From Mycolicibacterium aurum (GTDB lineage Bacteria > Actinomycetota > Actinomycetes > Mycobacteriales > Mycobacteriaceae): 64,000 nucleotides of DNA. Shown one piece after another: positions 8,497 through 16,249 of the stretch. Under the pieces are notes generated by a model, which was given only the letters and a program-made list of their open reading frames with translations, did no database searches and was not told the origin of the DNA. The translations under genes and the position numbers were made by a program. Within the stretch, counting starts at the first letter, position 1; each line of letters begins with the position of its first letter. Where the stretch lies: the NCBI GenBank assembly GCA_900078775.1, contig LT549889.1, positions 2,046,001 through 2,110,000 on the forward strand, in the 5' to 3' direction.

Positions 8497-9201
8497 TCAG
8501 ACACGATTTCTGGACAGTCCGCCGTCGACGTTCACGATCTGGCCGACAGCTGCCCCGAGTTGACGCCGGCAGAGCAGTCCGATGGTGGCGGCCACCTGCT
8601 CCACCGAGCCCAGCGCGCCGGTCGGCGGCAACGGTGCGGACGCGTCGCAGACCGACCACTCCGAATCCACCGCGCCGACGGCGACGGCATTGACACCCAC
8701 CCCGAAACGGCCGAAGTCACGGGTCAGGGTTTTGGTCAGAGCGACGATCCCGCCCGCAGCGGTCGCCACCGCGGACAGACCCGGACCCCCGATATGCCAC
8801 CGCGAGGTGGTCAGCACGATGCGTCCGCCAGAGTTGTTGTCGCGCATCCAGGTTGCCGCCGCCTGCGCAAAGAGGAAGCTTCCGGTCAGCGCGGAATCCA
8901 CATGCTGCCAGAAGTCCGTCATCGACAGTTCGGTCAGGGGTGCGACGGTGGGCAGTCCGTGCGCGAGCACGAGTGCGTCGATGCCGCCCATCGCCGCCAC
9001 CGCCCGTTCGACCGCATCCTGCGCCTGCTCCGCCGCACCGGGTCGGGCGTACACCTCCGGCGGGCCGTCGGGCACCGGGGTGTACCCCGCTGCCGCGTAG
9101 GTCCCGAAGGTATCCGCCCCACCGGCGATGAAGTGCTCGCGCACCGCCGCACCGAGCCGAGTGTCCACACCGGTGACGAGCACCCGCGACTTGGCATTCA
9201 T
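8497..9201 (-). CDS. SDR family oxidoreductase
   Basis: A 234-residue short-chain dehydrogenase. The nucleotide-binding segment VLVTGVDTRLG differs from the usual TGxxxGxG: the last glycine is shifted, and the catalytic Tyr-x3-Lys is not conserved in the usual place (after TSRWHIGG the region reads SAVATAAGG). It may be an atypical or structural SDR. The C-terminal NVDGG motif is present. ATG at 9199-9201 shares one base with the stop of the upstream SDR gene (TGATG), so the two are translated together and could form a heteromer. There are 30 bases to the ureohydrolase start. Confidence 0.82.
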   Translation of the reverse strand: MNAKSRVLVTGVDTRLGAAVREHFIAGGADTFGTYAAAGYTPVPDGPPEVYARPGAAEQAQDAVERAVAAMGGIDALVLAHGLPTVAPLTELSMTDFWQHVDSALTGSFLFAQAAATWMRDNNSGGRIVLTTSRWHIGGPGLSAVATAAGGIVALTKTLTRDFGRFGVGVNAVAVGAVDSEWSVCDASAPLPPTGALGSVEQVAATIGLLCRRQLGAAVGQIVNVDGGLSRNRV

Positions 9202-9902
9202 CAGATCACCGTTCCGCTGTTGACCGACAACACTTCTCCGCACAGGAACAGGTCCTCCTCGACGAGCGCGCGGACCAGTTCGGCCACCTCGCCGGGCAAG
9301 GCGATGCGTCCGGCCGGGACGCTGTCGAGGAAACCCTGCTCCCGTTCCCAGGAGTCGGCGGGCAGCAGCGGGGTATCGCACGGGCCCGGCGCCACCGCGT
9401 TGACCAACACCCCGTCCGGGGCCACCTCGACGGCGATGCTGCGCAGCAGGCTCAACGCGGCGGCCTTGGCCGCGGCGTAGTGCGCGTCGTTGCTGCCGCC
9501 GCCGATGGCGCGCTCGGAGGCGATACCGACGATCCGTCCGCTGCCCCGCTCGCGCATCTCCGGGAGCACCGCTGCGCAGACATGTGCCAGGCCGCCGACG
9601 TGGACGCGCAGCATCCGCTCCCAGGCCGACGGTGAGATCTCCAGCGCCGGCGTCTCCTCATAATGCCCGGCGCAGATGACCGCAGCGTCGATGTGGCCGA
9701 AACGTGCTCGGATGTCTGCGATCCCGTCCGCCACGGCGGTTTCGTCGGCGACGTCGGCGACCAGCCACATATCGGTGTCCGGCGCCGGTTCCCGCGATAT
9801 CGAGGTGACGATCCAGCCCCGCGCCCGGAGCGACCGTGCGATCGCCGCACCGATGCCGCTGCCGGCGCCGGTGATCACGGCGACCTGTCCGTTGTCGCTC
9901 AC
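9201..9902 (-). CDS. SDR family oxidoreductase
   Basis: A 233-residue classical short-chain dehydrogenase with TGAGSGIG (12-19), a VICAGH segment in place of NNAG, and the catalytic Tyr-x3-Lys in HYAAAKAAAL. It probably oxidises or reduces an intermediate made from the imported substrate. The GTG start at 9900-9902 overlaps the permease stop by 4 bases (GTGA), and its own stop overlaps the next SDR start by one base, placing three genes in a translationally coupled run. The neighbouring SDR lacks clear catalytic residues, so this copy is probably the active one. Confidence 0.88.
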   Translation of the reverse strand: MSDNGQVAVITGAGSGIGAAIARSLRARGWIVTSISREPAPDTDMWLVADVADETAVADGIADIRARFGHIDAAVICAGHYEETPALEISPSAWERMLRVHVGGLAHVCAAVLPEMRERGSGRIVGIASERAIGGGSNDAHYAAAKAAALSLLRSIAVEVAPDGVLVNAVAPGPCDTPLLPADSWEREQGFLDSVPAGRIALPGEVAELVRALVEEDLFLCGEVLSVNSGTVI

Positions 9903-11359
9903 ACCGGCTCCTTCACGGTCTCGGCCGCCGGTTCGGCGTCGCCGTCCGGAGTCGCCCGCCCGACCTTTCGGACCTTCACGATCACCACGCCCAGGGCGAG
10001 GATCGCGCCCATCGCAACGAAGAAGGCCCAGTTGATGAACCACGATTCGGACACCGTGCGCGGCCAGACGATGTTGACGAAGGCGAATCCCGCCCACAGC
10101 GTCGCCAGCATGGTCACCGGGGTGCTCCACCGGCCCAGGCTCCACGGTCCGGGTTCCCACTTGCCGCGCAACCGGGCGACCAGGCCGGTCACCAGGGGAA
10201 ACAGGAAGGCCAGGTAGTAGCCGCCGGCCGTGAAGGTGACCAGCACCGAGTACACGTCGGTGGCCGAGATCAGGTAGACCACCGCACCGATCACCGTGGT
10301 GACCAGAATCGCGTTCATCGGCTGCGCTTCGGCCTTGGACAGTTTGGCCAGCACCCGGGAACCCGGGAGGACCTTGTCGCGGGCGAAGGCCCAGATGACC
10401 CGGGACGCCGAGGCTTGCAGCGCCAGGAAGCTGGCCAGGAAGCCGATGACGAATGTCAGCAGGATCGGTTTGACGGCGGATTCGCCGAGCGCGGCGCCGA
10501 GCACGTAGGTCACCGGGTCGCTGACCTCGCCGGAGGCGATCTTGTCGAAGTCCGGCACCGCCAACGTGACCGCCAATGAGGCGTACGCGATGACGATCGC
10601 GATGAACGATACCGAGAACAACATCGCCTTGGGAACGTTGCGCTGCGGTTCCTGGACCTCTTCGGCGATCGCACCGGCACTCTCGAAGCCCAGGATCGAC
10701 CAGCTGGTGAAGGCCAGTGCGGCCAGGAACGGGCCGGAGATGTACGCCCAGGTCCAGCCGCTGCCGAAGTCGACGCCCGCCAAGATGACGTCCAGACCGT
10801 GATGGCGATGGAAGATCAGCAGGTAGGTGCTCAGGCCGACCGACGCGATGATCTCGGCGACGATGCTGCCCACCATCAGGGTCTTCAGAAAGATCCGGCC
10901 CAGGATGTTCGCGCCGGTGCCGGCGAGCAGGATCAGCAGCGCGATGATGCTCTGCTGCACCGCGGTTGGGCCGTGGATGCCGACCAGCTCGGCCAGGAAG
11001 CCGGCGCCCCCGTAGGCCACGGTGGCCATGATGATCACCAGCGCCCACATGTAGACCCAGCCGGCGAACCAGCCGGCCACCTCACCGGCGAGCCGTTTGG
11101 TCCACTGGTAGATGGATCCTTCGAAGGGCCAGCGGGACACCAGTTCGGCGAAGGCCAGCGCGATGATGAACTGGCCGGTGCCGACGATGACGAAGGTCCA
11201 CCAGAAGCCGGGGCCGGCGGTGGACAGCGACAGCCCGTAGATGCCGTACATCGCCACGATCGGCGATATGAACGCGAAGGCGAACGCGAACGCCGACCAT
11301 AGCGAAAACTCCCGCTTCAATTCCGCTGGCGCGGAGGTTGTTTGACCGCTCGATGTCAC
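9899..11359 (-). CDS. APC superfamily amino acid/amine permease
   Basis: A 486-residue integral membrane transporter with about 12 hydrophobic segments. It begins with the conserved first-helix region (SAFAFAFISPIVAMYGIYG) and has the family element GFESAGAIAEEVQEP in the central loop. The pattern is closest to the GABA/choline (ACT) branch of APC permeases. GTG at 11357-11359 is chosen because GAAAGGGTGA lies just upstream and the protein then starts close to helix 1; an earlier GTG would add 63 unlikely residues. It is the first gene of the nitrogen-catabolic operon and the likely importer of its substrate. Confidence 0.9.
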   Translation of the reverse strand: MTSSGQTTSAPAELKREFSLWSAFAFAFAFISPIVAMYGIYGLSLSTAGPGFWWTFVIVGTGQFIIALAFAELVSRWPFEGSIYQWTKRLAGEVAGWFAGWVYMWALVIIMATVAYGGAGFLAELVGIHGPTAVQQSIIALLILLAGTGANILGRIFLKTLMVGSIVAEIIASVGLSTYLLIFHRHHGLDVILAGVDFGSGWTWAYISGPFLAALAFTSWSILGFESAGAIAEEVQEPQRNVPKAMLFSVSFIAIVIAYASLAVTLAVPDFDKIASGEVSDPVTYVLGAALGESAVKPILLTFVIGFLASFLALQASASRVIWAFARDKVLPGSRVLAKLSKAEAQPMNAILVTTVIGAVVYLISATDVYSVLVTFTAGGYYLAFLFPLVTGLVARLRGKWEPGPWSLGRWSTPVTMLATLWAGFAFVNIVWPRTVSESWFINWAFFVAMGAILALGVVIVKVRKVGRATPDGDAEPAAETVKEPV

Positions 11360-11577
11360 TGAGTCACCCTTTCGCAAGCTCTCGGATACGGAAGTATGGG
11401 CACGGATGTTCCGGTGCGGCAGCGTGATCCCGCGATCTCGGGTGGCGCGCACAGTTGACGGATGCGGCACTGTAGGGCCGTACAACGTCGGCGCGCTGAA
11501 CCGGCACGGCGTAGCTGCGGCCCATAGACTCGCGGCGCTCACAACCACACCGGACAGCCACGGATAGATGAGGTGTC

Positions 11578-12681
11578 GTGCCCGCCAACCCTGAGATCGC
11601 TGACTTCCTGCACGCCGTGGAACGGCGCCTGCACACGTGTGTCACCGGTGCAGTGGCTGAGCAGTTGCAGCTGATCGACCCCGAACTCGGCAGCTTCGCT
11701 CAGGTGAGTCTGTCCGCGGTGACCGGGGGTGGCAAGCGGCTGCGGCCCCGGTTCGCCTTCTGCGCTTGGCGGCTCGGCACCGCCGATCCGCAGCGCACCG
11801 ATGCGGTCGTGGCGCTGGCCGCGTCACTGGAACTGCTGCACGCGGCGATCCTGGTGCACGACGACATCATCGATCACTCCGACCTGCGCCGCGGCCGGCC
11901 GTCGGCGCGCGCCGCACTCGCCGGCCGGCACCGGGAGCGGAACTGGTGGGGTGCCCCCCAGGAGTTCGGCGACGGCGCGGCTCTACTGGTGGGTGACCTG
12001 CTCTGGTCGGCGGCGCACGACGAGTTCGACGACATGACCGCCACGCTGGCTCCCCCGCTGCGCAGGCAGGTCGCCCGGTGTTTCCGGTCCATGCGGGTGG
12101 AAGTGCTCTCCGGCCAGTTGCTTGAGCTGTGCGCGCAGGCCGGGCGCGACTACCGGTCCGACACCGCAGAACAGATCCAGCGTTACAAGACGGGCTCCTA
12201 CACCGTGGTGCGCCCGGTCGAACTGGGTTCGATCCTCGCCGGCTCCGCCACGCCCGCGGTCACGGACCCGCTGCGCAGCTACGCGGTGGCCGTCGGCCAG
12301 GCCTTCCAGCTGCGCGACGACCTCGCCGATCTGTTCAGCCCGACCGAATCCACCGGGAAGCGGCCCGGCGACGACATCCGCAGCGGGAAGCCGACCGAGC
12401 TGCTGGGTGCCACCCTCACGATGGCCACCGCCGCCGAGGTGCGGACCTTGACACCGATCGTCGGCGACGCCGCGGCCGACGACGACCGGATCGCCGATGC
12501 CCAGCGGATCGCGCTGAGGTCCGGTGCGGTCGAGCGCACCCGCGGCCGCATCGACGGCCTCGTCGCCACCGCGGAACAGGCGCTGTCCCGGCTGCCGGCC
12601 ACGGTGGATCCCGGCGGGCGGGTGGAACTCGCGCGCCTGCTCACCGAGTGCACCGACCTGTCCTTCCTGCCCGCCGGGTGA
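11578..12681 (+). CDS. polyprenyl (geranylgeranyl-type) diphosphate synthase
   Basis: A 367-residue trans-prenyltransferase that condenses isopentenyl diphosphate with allylic diphosphates. Both aspartate-rich motifs are present: HDDIIDHSDLRRGRPS (first DDxxD about residue 99) and QLRDDLADLF (second). GGGKRLRPRF binds diphosphate. Chain length cannot be read with certainty, but the type matches mycobacterial IdsA/Grc-like enzymes. The GTG start at 11578 follows GATGAGGTG. It is divergent from the permease operon (218 bases between) and is followed 31 bases later by a HAD phosphatase. Confidence 0.92.
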   Translation: MPANPEIADFLHAVERRLHTCVTGAVAEQLQLIDPELGSFAQVSLSAVTGGGKRLRPRFAFCAWRLGTADPQRTDAVVALAASLELLHAAILVHDDIIDHSDLRRGRPSARAALAGRHRERNWWGAPQEFGDGAALLVGDLLWSAAHDEFDDMTATLAPPLRRQVARCFRSMRVEVLSGQLLELCAQAGRDYRSDTAEQIQRYKTGSYTVVRPVELGSILAGSATPAVTDPLRSYAVAVGQAFQLRDDLADLFSPTESTGKRPGDDIRSGKPTELLGATLTMATAAEVRTLTPIVGDAAADDDRIADAQRIALRSGAVERTRGRIDGLVATAEQALSRLPATVDPGGRVELARLLTECTDLSFLPAG

Positions 12682-12712
12682 CCACCGCGCGCGGGGACCG
12701 CACAATGGAGGA

Positions 12713-13462
12713 GTGACCGACCCGCTAGTGGCCATCGCCGCGAGTCCGCCGGGGCCCCAGATCGGCGCCTTCTTCGATCTCGACGGGACCCTGGTGCGCG
12801 GGTTCACCGCGACGGTGCACGCCGGGCACCGAATCCGAAACCGCCAATCCGGATTCGGCGAACTGTCCGGGATCCTGGAGGCCTCGGTCCGCTACAAGCT
12901 CGGCCGGATGGAGTTCGCCCGGCTGTTGCAGCGTGCGGCGGGCTATCTGGCCGGCGATGCGCTGGCCGAGTTGGAGGCGCTCGGTGAGGACCTGTTCAAC
13001 GCGCGCATCATCGGGCGGTTGTTCCCGGTGATGACGGAGGTGGTGGCCGCCCATCAACAGCGCGGTCACACGGTGGTGATGAGTTCCTCGGCGCTGACGA
13101 TGCACGCCGGCCCGGTCGCCCGGCATCTGGGGATCGAGCACGTGCTGTGCAACCACTTCGAGGTCGACGATGCCGGCAAGCTGACCGGCAGGATCGTCCG
13201 GCCGATCATTTGGGGCAGCCAGAAAGCCAGCGCGGTGATGGAATTCAGCGCGGACCGACAGATCGATCTGGCCGGCAGTTTCTGTTACGCCGACGGCACC
13301 GAGGATCTGCCGGTGCTCAAGGCCGTCGGCCATCCCAATGCGGTGAACCCGCGGCCCGGCCTGGCCACCGCCGCGGCCCGCAACGGCTGGCCGATTCTGC
13401 GGGTCAGTCCCGACGCCGACCGGCGGTGGTGGTCCCGCGACCAGCGCTCCGGGACTCGATGA
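12713..13462 (+). CDS. HAD-IB family phosphatase
   Basis: A 249-residue haloacid dehalogenase superfamily hydrolase, subfamily IB (SerB-like). Motif I is FDLDGTLV near residue 20, motif II is the serine stretch in VVMSSSALTMHA, and motif IV is YADGTEDLPVL with its acidic pair. It probably acts on a phosphomonoester; mycobacterial members of this subfamily are linked to lysophospholipid or serine phosphate chemistry. The GTG at 12713 touches a GGAGGA sequence, closer than ideal, so a GTG 15 bases downstream is possible. Its 3' end overlaps the antisense bfd gene by 59 bases. Confidence 0.82.
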   Translation: MTDPLVAIAASPPGPQIGAFFDLDGTLVRGFTATVHAGHRIRNRQSGFGELSGILEASVRYKLGRMEFARLLQRAAGYLAGDALAELEALGEDLFNARIIGRLFPVMTEVVAAHQQRGHTVVMSSSALTMHAGPVARHLGIEHVLCNHFEVDDAGKLTGRIVRPIIWGSQKASAVMEFSADRQIDLAGSFCYADGTEDLPVLKAVGHPNAVNPRPGLATAAARNGWPILRVSPDADRRWWSRDQRSGTR

Positions 13463-13604
13463 TCGCCCGTACCGTGCGCCGGCACCGCCCACAGTCGGCG
13501 CCGGCACCGCAGGCGGCCGCCACCTGTTTGGTCGTGCAGGCGCCGCAGTCCACCGCCTCGATCACCTCGTGACTGGTGATGCCGTTGCACAGGCAGACGA
13601 ACAT
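13404..13604 (-). CDS. bfd: bacterioferritin-associated ferredoxin (Bfd-type [2Fe-2S])
   Basis: A 66-residue [2Fe-2S] protein with ligands Cys4, Cys6, Cys38 and Cys41, the exact Bfd spacing. Bfd reduces ferric iron in bacterioferritin to release it. ATG at 13602-13604 shares one base with the stop of the upstream gene, so the two form an operon. A second Bfd (43882-44073) in this window has the same cysteine spacing and lies near the bacterioferritin gene, so this copy may serve another partner. The last 59 bases overlap the convergent HAD gene. Confidence 0.88.
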   Translation of the reverse strand: MFVCLCNGITSHEVIEAVDCGACTTKQVAAACGAGADCGRCRRTVRAIIESRSAGRGTTTAGRRRD

Positions 13605-14236
13605 CAGTCCTCGATGCGCATCATCTGCTGGAACTGACCGATGAACACCGGCGGATAGGCGCCCACCCCCGCCTCGGCCAACCACTCGGCCGCGTCGTCG
13701 GAGTCGTGCAGCCAGCGCCGAGCGCTGGACTCGTCGTCGATCTGCTGCAGGATCAGCACCTCGTGCGCATCGTCGAGGGCCCGGAAACTCCAGAACCGGC
13801 GCACGCCGGAGGCGCGGAACGCGGCCCCGGCCGAGCGCACGTGCATGCTGAGGGCGCCCAGGTCGGCGACCGGCGTCACCATCGCCACCATCACCGGCGG
13901 CGCCGGGTGCTCGGTCTCGGAGCCGAGGATGTCGAAGTCGATGCGTTCGTACAGCTCGCCGGCGAACACGGCGGGCAGGTCCTGCACGCCGACGGCGTCG
14001 AACCAGTCGAAGAACACCCGTGACCGCAGCAGGTCCAGGATGGGCTCGCGGGAGCGGATGCCGAGGATGACCAGAACGCGCTCGGGATCGGTCGTCGAGG
14101 TGTAGACCAGTACGTGGTGCACGCCCATGCCGGCCAACGCCGCCCGGCGGCGCTGCAACAACGGCCAGACCGCACTCGGGTCGGGCACCCGGTAGTCCGA
14201 GACCAGGACCAACGAGTTCGCCAGCCAGTCCTTCAT
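13604..14236 (-). CDS. tandem ABM-like (dimeric alpha-beta barrel) protein of unknown function
   Basis: A 210-residue soluble protein. The two halves look like repeats of a ferredoxin-like alpha-beta barrel (ABM/EthD type): each half has a strand, a helix of the type PLLQRRRAALAGMG or HVRSAGAAFRASG, then a strand pair, and ends near an FxGxLYERIDF- or FIGQFQQMMRIE-type strand. Such folds bind small aromatics or heme-like ligands or are degradative monooxygenases. Coupling to Bfd by a one-base stop-start overlap makes an iron- or heme-related reaction possible. ATG at 14234-14236 follows GGGGGAGA. No gene name is assigned. Confidence 0.75.
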   Translation of the reverse strand: MKDWLANSLVLVSDYRVPDPSAVWPLLQRRRAALAGMGVHHVLVYTSTTDPERVLVILGIRSREPILDLLRSRVFFDWFDAVGVQDLPAVFAGELYERIDFDILGSETEHPAPPVMVAMVTPVADLGALSMHVRSAGAAFRASGVRRFWSFRALDDAHEVLILQQIDDESSARRWLHDSDDAAEWLAEAGVGAYPPVFIGQFQQMMRIED

Positions 14237-14383
14237 TAGCGTCGGTTCTCCCCCCGGTCGAGAATACGGCAACTGTTAACGAGACTTCCGAAAAACGGTA
14301 ATGGCATTCTCGCACGCCGACGAGTTTCGCGGGGGCAAATGGGCCCGCCGACCTTGCGGGAAACGGCGGGCGGGATACTAAAC

Positions 14384-14397
14384 TAGAACACGTTTCA
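14384..14397. promoter_or_regulatory. KstR-type operator (TAGAACACGTTTCA)
   Basis: The site matches TNNAACNNGTTNNA in full and ends 34 bases before the ATG of the flavin oxidoreductase at 14432. The distance to the divergent gene start (14236) is about 150 bases, so control of the plus-strand gene is more likely. Binding is inferred. Confidence 0.72.
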
Positions 14398-14431
14398 GTC
14401 GCGCATTCGCGATCGCCCAATAAGGAGCCGT

Positions 14432-15565
14432 ATGCATACCGCCCTCTGTGACCAGCTCGGCATCGACCTGCCGATCTTCGCCTTCACCCACTGCCGCGAC
14501 GTGGTCGTCGCCGTCAGCAAGGCCGGCGGTTTCGGCGTGCTCGGTGCCGTCGGCTTCAGCCCCGAACAGCTCGAGATCGAGCTCAACTGGATCGACGAGC
14601 ACATCGGCGACCACACCTACGGCGTCGACATCGTCATCCCCAACAAGTACGAGGGCATGGACGCCACCGACGTCGACCCCGAGGTGCTGAAGAAGACGCT
14701 GAACGACCTGGTCCCCCAGGAACACATCGACTTCGCCAAGAAGCTGCTGTCCGACCACGGTGTGCCCGTCGACCACAGTGACGAGGACGCGCTGCAGCTG
14801 CTCGGCTGGACCGAGGCGACCGCCACCCCGCAGGTCGAGATCGCCCTCCGGCACCCCAAGATGACGCTGATCGCCAACGCGCTGGGCACCCCGCCGGCCG
14901 ACATGATCAAGCACATCCACGACGCGGGCCGCAAGGTCGCGGCGCTGTGCGGCTCACCGTCGCAGGCGCGCAAGCATGCCGACGCCGGCGTCGACATCAT
15001 CATCGCCCAGGGCGGCGAGGCCGGTGGGCACAGCGGTGAGATCGGTTCGATCGTGCTGTGGCCCCAGGTGGTCAAGGAGGTCGCCCCGGTTCCGGTGCTG
15101 GCCGCCGGCGGTATCGGCAGTGGCCAGCAGATCGCGGCCGCGCTGGCCCTCGGCGCGCAGGGTGCCTGGACCGGATCGCAGTGGGTGATGGTCGAGGAGT
15201 CCGAGCACACCGAGCAGCAGCACGCCGCCTACGCGAAGGCCACCAGCAAGGACACCGTGCGCAGCCGGTCCTTCACCGGGAAGCCGGCCCGCATGCTGCG
15301 CAACGACTGGACCGAGGCCTGGGAGAACCCGGAGAACCCGAAGCCGCTGGGAATGCCGTTGCAGTACATGGTGTCCGGGATGGCCGTCGCCGCCACGCAC
15401 AAGTACCCCAACGAGTCCGTCGACGTCGCGTTCAATCCGGTCGGGCAGGTGGTCGGGCAGTTCGCCAAGGTCGAGAAGACCTCCGCCGTCATCGAGCGGT
15501 GGGTTCAGGAGTACCTGGAGGCCACCAACACGCTCAACGAGCTCAACGAGGCCGCGTCGGTGTAA
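14432..15565 (+). CDS. nitronate monooxygenase-like flavin oxidoreductase (NMO/2-nitropropane dioxygenase family)
   Basis: A 377-residue FMN-dependent TIM-barrel enzyme. Typical elements are GGFGVLGAVGFSPEQL near the N-terminus, the phosphate-binding QGGEAGGHSGE segment (about 190-200) and VLAAGGIGSGQQIAAALALGA. Family members oxidise nitronates or act as enoyl/ketone reductases. A mycobacterial relative (IpdC) works on steroid rings, and this protein looks closer in length and sequence to the Rv1533 branch. ATG at 14432 follows AAGGAGCC. A KstR-type box 34 bases upstream suggests sterol induction. A strong hairpin terminator follows at 15582-15618. Confidence 0.88.
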   Translation: MHTALCDQLGIDLPIFAFTHCRDVVVAVSKAGGFGVLGAVGFSPEQLEIELNWIDEHIGDHTYGVDIVIPNKYEGMDATDVDPEVLKKTLNDLVPQEHIDFAKKLLSDHGVPVDHSDEDALQLLGWTEATATPQVEIALRHPKMTLIANALGTPPADMIKHIHDAGRKVAALCGSPSQARKHADAGVDIIIAQGGEAGGHSGEIGSIVLWPQVVKEVAPVPVLAAGGIGSGQQIAAALALGAQGAWTGSQWVMVEESEHTEQQHAAYAKATSKDTVRSRSFTGKPARMLRNDWTEAWENPENPKPLGMPLQYMVSGMAVAATHKYPNESVDVAFNPVGQVVGQFAKVEKTSAVIERWVQEYLEATNTLNELNEAASV

Positions 15566-15581
15566 CTCCCCCACTCGACAG

Positions 15582-15618
15582 ACGAGATGGCTGCGGCTTC
15601 CGGGAGCAGCCATCTCGT
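15582..15618 (+). terminator. hairpin terminator after the flavin oxidoreductase
   Basis: Perfect 13-base arms ACGAGATGGCTGC and GCAGCCATCTCGT are separated by 11 bases and followed by TTT. It starts 16 bases after the stop at 15565 and also lies just past the 3' end of the minus-strand gene at 15640, so it can serve both directions. Confidence 0.8.
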
Positions 15619-15639
15619 TTCTGGCGGCAGCGGTGCGGC

Positions 15640-16083
15640 TCAGCCGGCCGGCGGCGGAGGCGGCACCGGGGCCGGCGGCGGGACGGGCGCGGCCGGTCCG
15701 ATCGGCACGTGCGGCCCGGGTGCCTGCGGCGGGATCGGCGTGTTCAGGCTGCGCTGCGAGATGCCGAGCAGCAGCGCCTCCTTGCCGCTGAGCTCGTTGT
15801 TCTGCACCGCCTGCCACAGATCGCGCAGATAGGTCACGTTCGGCGACTCGGTGCCGGCCATCACGCTGGGATCCATGGTGGCCCCCGGCGGCGGGGCGTC
15901 CGGGCTGGGCAGGTGCGGCACCCCCTCGGCGGGAACGGCCGGGGCGGCGACGGTGTCCGCGGGCGCGGGGACCACCGGCGTCGGCGGCACCCCCGGTTCG
16001 GCCATCGCGGGGGCGGCGAACATCAGCGCCGTACACCCGCCGGCGACCGCCATCATGGCCTTGACTGCGATATCGATCCTCAC
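15640..16083 (-). CDS. secreted proline/alanine-rich protein
   Basis: A 147-residue exported protein. It starts with a Sec signal peptide (charged VRIDIAVKAM, hydrophobic core, AMA cleavage site near residue 28). A proline/alanine-rich stretch follows, then a short folded segment (SPNVTYLRDLWQAVQNNELS), and a proline-rich tail ending in a PVPPPPPAG type repeat. GTG at 16081-16083 is chosen because GGAAGGAGCG lies just upstream. The function is not recognised; mycobacteria have many small secreted proteins of this kind. Confidence 0.8.
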   Translation of the reverse strand: MRIDIAVKAMMAVAGGCTALMFAAPAMAEPGVPPTPVVPAPADTVAAPAVPAEGVPHLPSPDAPPPGATMDPSVMAGTESPNVTYLRDLWQAVQNNELSGKEALLLGISQRSLNTPIPPQAPGPHVPIGPAAPVPPPAPVPPPPPAG

Positions 16084-16156
16084 CGACGCTCCTTCCTTCG
16101 GTTGACTGCCCTGTGACTCCTGTGAAGTTGATCCGTCCCGGCGCACGATTCGTTAC

Positions 16157-16170
16157 AGGTGCGAGCACCT
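16157..16170. promoter_or_regulatory. short inverted repeat in the cyp125 upstream region
   Basis: AGGTGC-GA-GCACCT, a 6-base inverted repeat with a 2-base spacer, lies between the divergent secreted-protein gene and cyp125, about 80 bases before the cyp125 start. It could be an operator; no known regulator is recognised. Confidence 0.35.
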
Positions 16171-16212
16171 TCGCCGACTCGGGGACGCAGACTACGCCTC
16201 TGGTGTAGCAAT

Positions 16213-16237
16213 GCGATAGGACTGCAATTCCTATCGC
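16213..16237. promoter_or_regulatory. 25-base palindromic operator candidate in front of cyp125
   Basis: Perfect 9-base arms GCGATAGGA (16213-16221) and TCCTATCGC (16229-16237) flank a 7-base spacer. The right arm abuts the ribosome site CGGAGG and ends 12 bases before the ATG at 16250. It does not match the KstR consensus. Either a dimeric repressor binds here, or the RNA hairpin masks the ribosome site. Confidence 0.65.
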
Positions 16238-16249
16238 GGAGGTTGCGCA

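Noticed and set aside
9903..11048. Upstream extension of the SDR frame across the permease gene
   Set aside because: It is a shadow of the permease; the GTG at 9902 starts the NAD-binding domain.
11360..11577. Search for an operator in the 218-base gap before the permease operon
   Set aside because: Only weak symmetry (TGTAGGGCCGTACA) was found; not strong enough to call.
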